Source: Flavobacteriales bacterium (GTDB lineage Bacteria > Bacteroidota > Bacteroidia > Flavobacteriales_D > Sanyastnellaceae). From it: a stretch of DNA of 31,107 nt. The notes under the pieces were generated by a model. The model saw only the letters and a program-made list of their open reading frames with translations, did not search any database and was not told the DNA's origin. Position 1 is the stretch's first letter; each line of letters opens with the position of its first letter. The translations under genes and the position numbers were made by a program. Of the stretch, positions 7,648-15,479 are shown one piece after another. Location: NCBI GenBank assembly GCA_015660615.1, contig DQKQ01000197.1:1-31107 (forward strand). The letters are read 5' to 3'.

Positions 7648-9543
7648 ATGCAAAAGATTAATTCACTAAAAGAGTACCGTGATGAGTATGAGCTTAGCGT
7701 AAAAGATCCTGAGGGTTTTTGGGCGGATAAGGCTAGTAGCTTTTCTTGGAAGAAGAAATGGGATAAGACTCTTGAGTGGAATTTCGATGAACCTAAAGTG
7801 AAATGGTTTATAGGTGGGAAGATGAATATTACTGAGAATTGCATAGATAGACATCTTAAGGAGCGCGGAGATCAGGTTGCAATTCTTTGGGAACCCAATG
7901 ACCCTAATGAGGATCATATAAAAATTACTTACAGGGAGTTACACAGCAGAGTTAATGCATTTGCAAATGTGCTCAAAAGAAATGGCGCTTCAAAAAGAGA
8001 TCGTATTTGTCTGTATATGCCTATGACTCCTGAGCTGGCGATTGCGACCCTAGCTTGTGCGAGGATAGGAGCTATGCACTCAGTTGTTTTTGCAGGTTTT
8101 TCTGCCAGATCTTTAGAGGATAGAATTAACGACGCTTCTTGCAACCTCATTGTTACTGCTGACGGTGGCTATAGAGGGTCGAAGGTTATTGAGTTGAAGA
8201 AAATTGTCGATTTGGCTCTTGAAAATTGTCCCAGCATTGAAAAGTCTATCGTATTAAAAAGAACTGGAGGTGAAGTTGAAATGAAGGCAGGTAGGGATGT
8301 GTGGCTGCATGAGGAATTAGAAAAAGTGGACGACGTTTGCCCTGCTGAAACAATGGATAGCGAGGATGAACTTTTTGTACTTTACACTTCAGGGTCAACT
8401 GGTAAGCCAAAAGGTGTGGTGCATACTTGTGGGGGGTACATGGTTTATGCTGAGTATAGCTTTCGCAATGTCTTTCAATTTAAGGATGGTGATGTTTATT
8501 GGTGTACCGCAGACATCGGATGGATCACAGGTCATACTTATATCGTGTATGGACCCCTGCTTGCGGGAGCAACAACTATTATGTTTGAGGGAGTGCCAAC
8601 TTACCCAGATGCAGGACGCTTTTGGGATATCTGCGATAAACACAAAGTGAATCTATTTTACACAGCTCCGACGGCAATAAGGGCTCTTCAGGCTTGTGGA
8701 CTTCAGCATGTTAAAAAACATAGTTTAGATTCGTTGAAAGTTCTTGGTTCAGTAGGGGAACCTATCAATGAAGAAGCTTGGCACTGGTATAATGAGGAAA
8801 TTGGAAAGGGTAAGTGCCCTATTGTTGACACTTGGTGGCAAACCGAGACTGGCGGAATTATGATTTCTCCTCTGGCAGGTATTACCCCTCTTAAACCAAG
8901 TTATGCTACTCTTCCGCTACCAGGAATACAACCATGCCTAGTTGATTCTGATGGAATAGAAATTGAAGGGAATGACGTGCAAGGGAATCTATGTATAAAG
9001 TTTCCTTGGCCTAGTATGATTAGAACTACCTATGGAGATCACGATAGATGCAAACAAGTGTATTTCTCAACCTACAAAGGGAAATACTTTACTGGAGATG
9101 GTTGCAGAAGAGACCAAGATGGTTTTTACAGGATTACTGGACGGGTTGATGATGTTATTAATGTGAGCGGACATAGGTTCGGTACAGCAGAAATTGAATC
9201 TGCTATAGACGAGCATGAAAATGTTGTTGAAACGGCTGTTGTTGGATTCCCTCATGAAATTAAAGGTCAGGGAATATACGCTTACGCAATTTGTTCAAAG
9301 CAACCAGCAGACATTGAAACATTCAAGAAAGAAGTGAATGCTGTTGTGGTGGAGATGATAGGTCCTATTGCCAAACCAGACAAAATTCAAATCGTTTCAG
9401 GATTACCTAAAACAAGATCTGGTAAAATTATGAGGCGAATACTTAGAAAAATTGCCGAAGGTGACGTGAATAATCTCGGCGACACATCTACATTGTTAGA
9501 CCCAAGTGTGGTCGAGGAAATTAAGTCAGGAGCAGGTCTTTAA
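7648..9543 (+). CDS. acs: Acetyl-CoA synthetase (AMP-forming)
   Basis: Acetate:CoA ligase of the ANL superfamily, converting acetate, ATP and CoA to acetyl-CoA via acetyl-AMP. The AMP-binding P-loop YTSGSTGKPKG is near residues 243-254. Also present are GSVGEPINEEAWHWY, the acetyl-pocket TWWQTETGG, GDGCRRDQDGFYRITGRVDDVINVSGHR, and the C-terminal PKTRSGKIMRRILRK, in which Lys593 is the catalytic lysine inactivated by acetylation in studied homologues. At 631 aa it is full length. It provides acetyl-CoA from free acetate, complementing the beta-oxidation operon about 2 kb away. No Shine-Dalgarno is visible before the ATG, as is usual here. Confidence 0.95.
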   Translation: MQKINSLKEYRDEYELSVKDPEGFWADKASSFSWKKKWDKTLEWNFDEPKVKWFIGGKMNITENCIDRHLKERGDQVAILWEPNDPNEDHIKITYRELHSRVNAFANVLKRNGASKRDRICLYMPMTPELAIATLACARIGAMHSVVFAGFSARSLEDRINDASCNLIVTADGGYRGSKVIELKKIVDLALENCPSIEKSIVLKRTGGEVEMKAGRDVWLHEELEKVDDVCPAETMDSEDELFVLYTSGSTGKPKGVVHTCGGYMVYAEYSFRNVFQFKDGDVYWCTADIGWITGHTYIVYGPLLAGATTIMFEGVPTYPDAGRFWDICDKHKVNLFYTAPTAIRALQACGLQHVKKHSLDSLKVLGSVGEPINEEAWHWYNEEIGKGKCPIVDTWWQTETGGIMISPLAGITPLKPSYATLPLPGIQPCLVDSDGIEIEGNDVQGNLCIKFPWPSMIRTTYGDHDRCKQVYFSTYKGKYFTGDGCRRDQDGFYRITGRVDDVINVSGHRFGTAEIESAIDEHENVVETAVVGFPHEIKGQGIYAYAICSKQPADIETFKKEVNAVVVEMIGPIAKPDKIQIVSGLPKTRSGKIMRRILRKIAEGDVNNLGDTSTLLDPSVVEEIKSGAGL

Positions 9544-9556
9544 GTTGATGTTACTA

Positions 9557-10120
9557 TTAAATAATATTTCTTTTATTATATATAGCTGTCTTCGCAATTT
9601 TATCATGAAGAGCTTGTTTATCATCTCTTAACGCTAAGAAGCATCCTAAAAACATCACGAATCCTATTATTGAACCTAACGGTTTAAGTAATATGAACCC
9701 TGTTACTAACGTAAGCATAGAAAAAACAGAAGATGCATTTTTAATCGCCCATCTTTTCAAATACAGCGATGTGTCTCCACCTGTACCATCTGCGTTTGCT
9801 ACTTTATAGCCAAGCATCATTTTTCCCGGGCTCGCTCCAGTAATAGCTTCTATAATAGAGTATATAAAATACCCGATTATTACTCCACCAAGCATACCCA
9901 TCACGGCTCCTATTCCAGCACCTACACCAATAGCTTCGAGAGAAGTTTCTAGCTCAGCTTGCTCATCTATCGCCAATCCTAAAACACCACCAGCTCCAAG
10001 ACCTAAAAAAGCAAGAAAAACACCAAAGCCACTAGCGAACAAGCCTCCCAATATTACGTCAAGGATTGCAGCTCCCAGACGAGGGCCAAAACCAATACGA
10101 GGATTAAATTGAAGTTCCAT
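9557..10120 (-). CDS. RDD family membrane protein
   Basis: Membrane protein of 187 aa in the RDD family. The N-terminal GFGPRLGAAILDVILG carries the R...D pattern and opens the first membrane segment. Further hydrophobic segments cover about 45-60, 70-95 and 128-160. The family's typical tail KQALHDKIAKTAIYNK closes the protein. Members have been linked to ion or osmolyte transport or to membrane insertion of partners, but no general function is known. The start is only 1 bp after the stop of the upstream T9SS-exported protein, so the two are likely co-transcribed. It converges with acs across a 13-bp gap. Confidence 0.82.
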   Translation of the reverse strand: MELQFNPRIGFGPRLGAAILDVILGGLFASGFGVFLAFLGLGAGGVLGLAIDEQAELETSLEAIGVGAGIGAVMGMLGGVIIGYFIYSIIEAITGASPGKMMLGYKVANADGTGGDTSLYLKRWAIKNASSVFSMLTLVTGFILLKPLGSIIGFVMFLGCFLALRDDKQALHDKIAKTAIYNKRNII

Positions 10121-10121
10121 G

Positions 10122-11237
10122 TTACTCTATAATTAAATTTGTGGTGTAAAGATACTCACCACTATTTGACAAAAAAGTCATGATGTAATAGCCTCCAGCT
10201 TCAGGCAAATCTAAAGCCAACATTGGTGAAAACACATTTACATTGTGTGACATCACTGCTCTTCCAGAGTAATCAGAAATCATCACACTACTCACCTTAT
10301 TTGTAAGTGAGTTAAGTTGAATGATTAATCTTCCATTAGAAGGATTCGGAAACACCTCTGGATCACTCATTATAACTTGAGGAACATCATTCGTAGGGCA
10401 GTAAATTCCGTTGGGAGCAAGTTGGGGCAATTTATAAGCAGCGTTATTTACTATACTATGCATCATTACATCAATGGTTTCAAAAAGTTCAGGAGAGCAA
10501 GGTTCCCACTCCTCTTCAATTGCAGCACATATTTCTGGAGTATTTAGCACCCCCATATCTGTTGCAATGCACCAATATAAATACTCAATAGCCATACATT
10601 GATAATCACACGTAACGTCATTATAGTGGTACCAAGCACCTTCGGGATAAGATCCTGGCACTCCTAAAAATTGTCCGCCTCGAGCAATATCCATAGCTTG
10701 ACAAAGTTGTGATGCACCAGGAGTTTCAATAGCGAAAATGATTGGGTAAAGTTCAACATGACCACATACATTTATGAGATGTAAAATTTCTTCTAAGCAA
10801 GCATCTTCAAACCAATCAACTGGAGCCCATGGAGATATTTCTTGAGAGTATAAGACTGCTGAAACGCAGAATGAATCATCCCAATTATCCATCATAGCAT
10901 TTTCAGCAAGGGATCCATCTTCAGAAAATAGTGGCATGACAGCGTTAATACTAATTAACTGCTCAGCTAAATCTATATCATCTACTACCCCATTTTCATC
11001 ATTATCTAAAAGTTCAGCTCCTATAGAAGCTGCGTGAAGAAGTTGAGCATCGCTTACTCCAGGTTCTGCATAAAACTTAATAGTTCCTAAAACGTTTATA
11101 TATCTATCGAATTCAGAAAAAGCAGAATTACCAGCGTCTGGATTAGGAAGGATGTCTAGACAAGAAGATGTTTGGGCTAAAGAAACAACAGTAGTTAAAA
11201 GAAAAATAAATATGAATGCTTGTTGCTTTTTAAACAT
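10122..11237 (-). CDS. T9SS-exported protein of unknown function with zincin-like EExxH segment
   Basis: Secreted protein of 371 aa: signal peptide 1-22 (VVSLAQ), a central domain of about 25-285, and a T9SS C-terminal sorting domain from FPNPSNG (about 296) to the end. Features in the central domain are an EF-hand/dockerin-like loop DNDENGVVDD (78-87) that could bind calcium; an EEILHL segment (149-154) with His153 and a second His160; eleven cysteines by eye, suggesting disulfides; and an aromatic segment AIEYLYW (216-222). EExxH followed by a downstream Glu resembles a variant of the zinc-protease HExxH site, but the first metal ligand is Glu rather than His, so activity is uncertain. It is paired with the RDD gene. 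Confidence 0.75.
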   Translation of the reverse strand: MFKKQQAFIFIFLLTTVVSLAQTSSCLDILPNPDAGNSAFSEFDRYINVLGTIKFYAEPGVSDAQLLHAASIGAELLDNDENGVVDDIDLAEQLISINAVMPLFSEDGSLAENAMMDNWDDSFCVSAVLYSQEISPWAPVDWFEDACLEEILHLINVCGHVELYPIIFAIETPGASQLCQAMDIARGGQFLGVPGSYPEGAWYHYNDVTCDYQCMAIEYLYWCIATDMGVLNTPEICAAIEEEWEPCSPELFETIDVMMHSIVNNAAYKLPQLAPNGIYCPTNDVPQVIMSDPEVFPNPSNGRLIIQLNSLTNKVSSVMISDYSGRAVMSHNVNVFSPMLALDLPEAGGYYIMTFLSNSGEYLYTTNLIIE

Positions 11238-11308
11238 TTTGTAATGTACACAAAAAGTCTATGAATATCAAGAATGTAAAGTAATATGAAATTTTCCGAT
11301 TTAATCTT

Positions 11309-11324
11309 AATCAATTACATGATT
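11309..11324. promoter_or_regulatory. Inverted repeat upstream of the MarR-fad operon (site 1)
   Basis: AATCA and TGATT are inverted around a 6-bp spacer (11309-11324). The site lies in the 233-bp divergent gap between the T9SS-exported gene and the MarR gene. MarR proteins bind palindromes of roughly this size, so it is a candidate operator; short AT-rich repeats also arise by chance. Confidence 0.3.
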
Positions 11325-11363
11325 TAAATATCGGTGAACAAAGCCGTAACAATCAATTCCTAT

Positions 11364-11382
11364 TTAACCGAAATATGGTTAA
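11364..11382. promoter_or_regulatory. Inverted repeat upstream of the MarR-fad operon (site 2, candidate MarR operator)
   Basis: TTAACC (11364-11369) and GGTTAA (11377-11382) form a perfect 6-bp inverted repeat with a 7-bp spacer. It lies 89 bp before the MarR start. A related half-site in opposite orientation, TCGGTGAA, is at 11331-11338 (compare TTAACCGA at 11364-11371). The remaining gap is very AT-rich and holds no convincing TTG/TAnnTTTG promoter; TAAATTTA at 11421-11428 is the nearest -7-like sequence. Confidence 0.42.
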
Positions 11383-11470
11383 GATAAATATCAACTTAAT
11401 AGAGTTATTTAAATTATATGTAAATTTATTATGCATGCATAGGAAGTTTATTGTAACTTATGCGCAAATA

Positions 11471-11929
11471 ATGGCTACACAAGAGACTATAGATTTTAAT
11501 TTAAGGTGGAGTTGGGCTAAGCTCGCTCGCCTTTACTCTGCTGAAGCGGAGAGAAGAGGGATCACTTTGTCTGTAGGCTATGCACTTTTAAGTATTGAAC
11601 GTGAAGGAACACCAAGCACTAAGCTAGGACCGAGAATGGGAATGGAACCCACCTCACTATCTCGTACACTTAAAGGAATGGAAGATAAGGGGCTTATAGA
11701 ACGTCGCCCTGATCCAAATGATGGAAGATCCGTCCGAGTATTCCTTACTCCACTTGGAGTTGACTCTCGCCGCCAAGCAAGAGATCTTGTTGTGGGAATT
11801 AACAAACGCCTAGCCGCAATGCTTGGCTCAGAAACATTAAAAGAACTAAACGAAGGTCTTCAACGATTAAACTCTATTCTAGAAGACCCAGAACATCTAA
11901 TGCCATTAAAAAATGAGCACACCTATTAA
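11471..11929 (+). CDS. MarR family transcriptional regulator of the fad operon
   Basis: Winged-helix dimeric repressor, 152 aa. The recognition region reads LSIEREGTPSTKLGPRMGMEPTSLSRTLKGMEDKGLIER, given here in outline: helix-turn-helix about 48-75, then the wing RRPDPNDGRSVRVFLTPLG. In-frame Mets at 11375 and 11435 would add 32 or 12 residues encoded by AT-rich non-conserved DNA that overlaps the putative operator region, so ATG 11471 is preferred. The 3' end overlaps fadN by 17 bp, so this is the first gene of the beta-oxidation operon. By position it probably represses the operon, with an acyl-CoA or fatty acid as inducer; that ligand is inferred, not seen. Confidence 0.88.
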   Translation: MATQETIDFNLRWSWAKLARLYSAEAERRGITLSVGYALLSIEREGTPSTKLGPRMGMEPTSLSRTLKGMEDKGLIERRPDPNDGRSVRVFLTPLGVDSRRQARDLVVGINKRLAAMLGSETLKELNEGLQRLNSILEDPEHLMPLKNEHTY

Positions 11930-14288
11930 AACACATCAAATTCGTCGGGTTGCAGTCCTGGGATCTGGAGTTATGGGGTCGGCTATTGCCTGCCACTTAG
12001 CACAAACAGGGTCAGAGGTTCTACTCCTCGACCTGCCCTCAAAAGAAGGCCCAAGAAATAGCCCAGCAGAAGGAGCTTTGAAAGCTTCTCTGAAATCAAA
12101 ACCTGCTCCCCTCTATTCAAAAAGGTTTGTTAAGCGTATTGAATGTGGGAATTTTGACGATGACCTTATTCGAATTGCAGAATGTGATTGGATTATAGAA
12201 GTTATTGTAGAAAGGTTAGATATTAAACAACAGCTTTTTGAGCGTGTAGAAAAATATCGCAAGCCAGGAACTCTTATTACTTCAAATACAAGTGGTATTC
12301 CTATTTCTCAATTAAGTGAAGGTCGTTCTGAAGATTTCCAAAAGCATTTTTGTGGAACGCACTTCTTTAATCCTCCTCGTTATTTACAACTCCTAGAAAT
12401 AATTCCTGGACCTAAAACAGATCTGAGGGTTATAGATTTCTTTATGGGATATGGAGAGTCCGTACTCGGTAAACAGAGCGTTCTATGTAAGGACACTCCA
12501 GCGTTTATTGCAAACAGGGTCGGAGTATTTGCAATCCAAGCTCTTTTCCACACAGTAGAAGATATGGGGCTTTCAATTGAGAAAGTTGATAAACTAACCG
12601 GCCCAGCTATGGGGAGACCTAAGAGTGCGACATTTAGGACTTGTGACGTTGTCGGATTAGATACGCTAGTACACGTCGCTAATGGAGTAGCATCTAATTG
12701 CCCTAATGACGAAAGATCTGAGTCCTTTAAAATTCCTGGATACGTTCAGCACTTAGTAGATAATAACTGGTTAGGAAGCAAGTCAGGTCAGGGATTCTAT
12801 AAGAAGACTAAGGACGCGAAAGGAAAGCGTAACATTCAAGTCCTCGACCTTAAAACTCTTGAGTATAGAGATCAAGAGAAAATAAAGTACGCAACGCTAG
12901 AGGCGGCAAAACAGGTCGACGATCTTAAGCCTAGGACCAAGCTGCTTTTCAATGGTAAAGACGAAGCCGGGGACTTCTATCGCAAAATTTTTACCGATGT
13001 GTTCTCGTATGTGAGTTATCGCATCCCTGAGATTAGCGATGAAATATATAGAATAGACGATGCGCTTAGAGCTGGATTTGGTTGGGAGTTAGGTGCTTTC
13101 GAGAGCTGGGATGCGATTGGAATTAAGGAGGCTAATGAAATTGCGAAAGAGCGTGGGCATAACGTTGCGGATTGGGTGGGCGAAATGCTCGAAGCTGGTC
13201 ATGACTCATTTTATAGAGTCGTTAATAGTACTAGAGAATGTTATGATCCGGTGAGTAAAACCTATAAGGTTATACCAGGCCAGGATGGTAGGGTGAATCT
13301 AGAGTATGTGGGTGACGATAAGGTAGTTTGGTCTAATAGCGGAACAACAATTAAGGACATAGGGGACGGAATTCTAAATATCGAATTCCACACCAAGATG
13401 AACTCAATCGGTGGGGAAGTGCTGCAGGGTCTCAACAAGGTCATAGACCTAGCGGAAGAGGGGTACAAAGGAGTGGTGGTTAGCAACAACGGGGGTAATT
13501 TTAGTGCCGGAGCTAACGTAGGGATGATCTTCATGCTGGCTGTGGAGCAAGAATGGGAGGAACTCGACGCGGCAGTCAAGTACTTCCAAGACACTATGAT
13601 GAGAATGCGTTACTCGGGGATTCCAGTAGTAGCAGCGCCTCACAATATGGCTCTTGGCGGAGGTTGTGAACTTTGCTTGCACGCCGATAAAGTTATTGCA
13701 CACGCTGAAACATACATGGGCCTTGTAGAGTTCGGAATAGGAGTAATCCCAGCAGGTGGAGGGACAAAGGAATTCGTATTAAGACTATCTGACTCATTTA
13801 AGGACGGAGATATTAGAATTAATGCAATGAGAGATAGCTTCCTTACTATAGGGCAAGCTAAAGTTGCAACTTCAGCATACGAGGCATTTGAACTGGGATA
13901 TCTTGTGGAGGGTGTTGATGAGGTTTGTGTAAACCGTCGTGATCAACTTGCAATGGCTAAAGCATCAGCAATTCAGCTAGCAGATTCTGGCTACACGAAA
14001 CCTATAGAACGTAAGGACATTACTGTTCTCGGTTCTGAAGGAATGGGAATTGTATATGCAGGGGCAAACTCGATGGCAGCCGGGAAGTATATCTCAGAGC
14101 ACGATAAGCTTATTAGCGAAAAACTCGGAAGAGTAATGTGTGGTGGAGATCTTACCGCTAAGCAGGAAGTGAGTGAACAGTATTTATTAGGTCTAGAAAG
14201 AAGGGCATTTGTGGAGCTTTGTACTGAGAGGAAAACTCTCGAGCGCATGCAGTCCCTTATTCAGAAAGGTAAAATCTTAAGAAACTAA
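11913..14288 (+). CDS. fadN: 3-hydroxyacyl-CoA dehydrogenase/enoyl-CoA hydratase (FadN type)
   Basis: Bifunctional beta-oxidation enzyme that hydrates enoyl-CoA and oxidises the 3-hydroxyacyl-CoA with NAD. Domain order is dehydrogenase first, hydratase last, as in Bacillus FadN and opposite to E. coli FadB. The NAD site is LGSGVMG (16-22), the catalytic His150 is in GTHFFNPP, and FIANRVG follows at 198-204. The hydratase domain (about 480-700) keeps both catalytic glutamates, Glu586 in GGGCE and Glu606 in GLVEFGIGVIPAGGG, and an oxyanion segment NFSAGANVG (529-537). The 791-aa length matches FadN (about 789). It overlaps the MarR gene by 17 bp and lies 6 bp before fadA. Confidence 0.94.
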   Translation: MSTPIKTHQIRRVAVLGSGVMGSAIACHLAQTGSEVLLLDLPSKEGPRNSPAEGALKASLKSKPAPLYSKRFVKRIECGNFDDDLIRIAECDWIIEVIVERLDIKQQLFERVEKYRKPGTLITSNTSGIPISQLSEGRSEDFQKHFCGTHFFNPPRYLQLLEIIPGPKTDLRVIDFFMGYGESVLGKQSVLCKDTPAFIANRVGVFAIQALFHTVEDMGLSIEKVDKLTGPAMGRPKSATFRTCDVVGLDTLVHVANGVASNCPNDERSESFKIPGYVQHLVDNNWLGSKSGQGFYKKTKDAKGKRNIQVLDLKTLEYRDQEKIKYATLEAAKQVDDLKPRTKLLFNGKDEAGDFYRKIFTDVFSYVSYRIPEISDEIYRIDDALRAGFGWELGAFESWDAIGIKEANEIAKERGHNVADWVGEMLEAGHDSFYRVVNSTRECYDPVSKTYKVIPGQDGRVNLEYVGDDKVVWSNSGTTIKDIGDGILNIEFHTKMNSIGGEVLQGLNKVIDLAEEGYKGVVVSNNGGNFSAGANVGMIFMLAVEQEWEELDAAVKYFQDTMMRMRYSGIPVVAAPHNMALGGGCELCLHADKVIAHAETYMGLVEFGIGVIPAGGGTKEFVLRLSDSFKDGDIRINAMRDSFLTIGQAKVATSAYEAFELGYLVEGVDEVCVNRRDQLAMAKASAIQLADSGYTKPIERKDITVLGSEGMGIVYAGANSMAAGKYISEHDKLISEKLGRVMCGGDLTAKQEVSEQYLLGLERRAFVELCTERKTLERMQSLIQKGKILRN

Positions 14289-14294
14289 ACGATT

Positions 14295-15473
14295 ATGGAC
14301 GCATATATAATTGGAGGTTACCGCTCTGCGGTAGGTAGATCAGGAAAAGGCGTTTTTCGCTTTATGAGACCTGACGATTTAGGTGAGCAAGTAATTCGCC
14401 ATCTAATGAATGACTTTCCTCAACTTGACAAAGAGAGAATTGACGATGTCATTGTAGGAAATGCAACCCCAGAAGCTGAGCAAGGACTCAATATTGGAAG
14501 AATGGTTTCATTAATGGGATTAGATACTGAGAAAGTTCCAGGAATGACAATCAACCGGTATTGTGCTTCTGGATTAGAATCAATTGCTATTGCTTCTGCG
14601 AAAATTCACGCTGGAATGGCTGATTGCATTCTTGCAGGAGGCATTGAAACGATGTCCCCGATTCCTTTCGGGGGTTGGAGATTAGTTCCTAACTCTAAAG
14701 TTGCAAAAGACAACCCAGAGTGGTATTGGGGAATGGGGCTTACAGCTGAAGCCGTTGCAAATGAGTACAACATCAGTCGTGCAGATCAAGATACATTCGC
14801 TGTGGAAAGTCATATGCGCGCTGCAGCAGCGATTGACGCAGGTAGGTTTGCTACTGGGATTGCACCTATTACAGTTGAAGAAACATATCTAGATAAAGAC
14901 GAGCGCCCAGATACTCGAAGTACAGTTGTTGATACGGACGAGGGAGTTAGAAGAGGAACAACATCAGAAGCATTGGCAAAACTAAGAGCAGTATTCGCTC
15001 AAGGTGGATCAGTGACTGCTGGGAACAGTTCTCAAACATCTGATGGAGCGGCATTCGTTTTAGTTGTCAGTGAGAAGATGCTTAAAGAACTCAATGTAGA
15101 ACCTATTGCAAGACTTAAGGCTTATCACGTAAGTGGCCTAGAGCCGAGAATTATGGGAATGGGACCTATTCACGCAGTACCTAAAGTACTAGAGCGAGCT
15201 GGACTTAAGCCTGGAGACATTGACTTATATGAGCTTAACGAGGCTTTCGCTTCACAAAGTGTAGCTGTTACTCGTGAGCTAGGACTAGACCCGGCGATGG
15301 TAAACGTGAATGGGGGGGCGATAGCTCTAGGCCATCCACTCGGTTGTACTGGATCAAAACTTACAATCCAGCTCTTAGATGAGTTGAAACTTCGAGAGGG
15401 AAAGCATGGAATTGTAACCATGTGTGTAGGAACCGGGCAAGGAGCTGCGGGGGTATTTGAATACTTGAAATAA
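14295..15473 (+). CDS. fadA: Acetyl-CoA C-acyltransferase (3-ketoacyl-CoA thiolase)
   Basis: Thiolase that cleaves 3-ketoacyl-CoA with CoA to release acetyl-CoA, the last step of each beta-oxidation cycle. Catalytic residues are all visible: Cys90 in NRYCASGLE, the NEAFASQ loop, His347 in GGAIALGHPLGCTGS, and Cys377 in TMCVGTGQG near the C-terminus. The length (392 aa) is standard. It sits 6 bp after fadN and 6 bp before fadE, so it is translated within the same operon. Being in a catabolic operon, the degradative direction is favoured over acetoacetyl-CoA synthesis. Confidence 0.95.
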   Translation: MDAYIIGGYRSAVGRSGKGVFRFMRPDDLGEQVIRHLMNDFPQLDKERIDDVIVGNATPEAEQGLNIGRMVSLMGLDTEKVPGMTINRYCASGLESIAIASAKIHAGMADCILAGGIETMSPIPFGGWRLVPNSKVAKDNPEWYWGMGLTAEAVANEYNISRADQDTFAVESHMRAAAAIDAGRFATGIAPITVEETYLDKDERPDTRSTVVDTDEGVRRGTTSEALAKLRAVFAQGGSVTAGNSSQTSDGAAFVLVVSEKMLKELNVEPIARLKAYHVSGLEPRIMGMGPIHAVPKVLERAGLKPGDIDLYELNEAFASQSVAVTRELGLDPAMVNVNGGAIALGHPLGCTGSKLTIQLLDELKLREGKHGIVTMCVGTGQGAAGVFEYLK

Positions 15474-15479
15474 ATTATT

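Noticed and set aside
13262..13703. Two minus-strand frames of 84-110 codons inside fadN
   Set aside because: They lie antisense to conserved hydratase-domain sequence, have no start context or motifs, and reflect the codon bias of the real gene.
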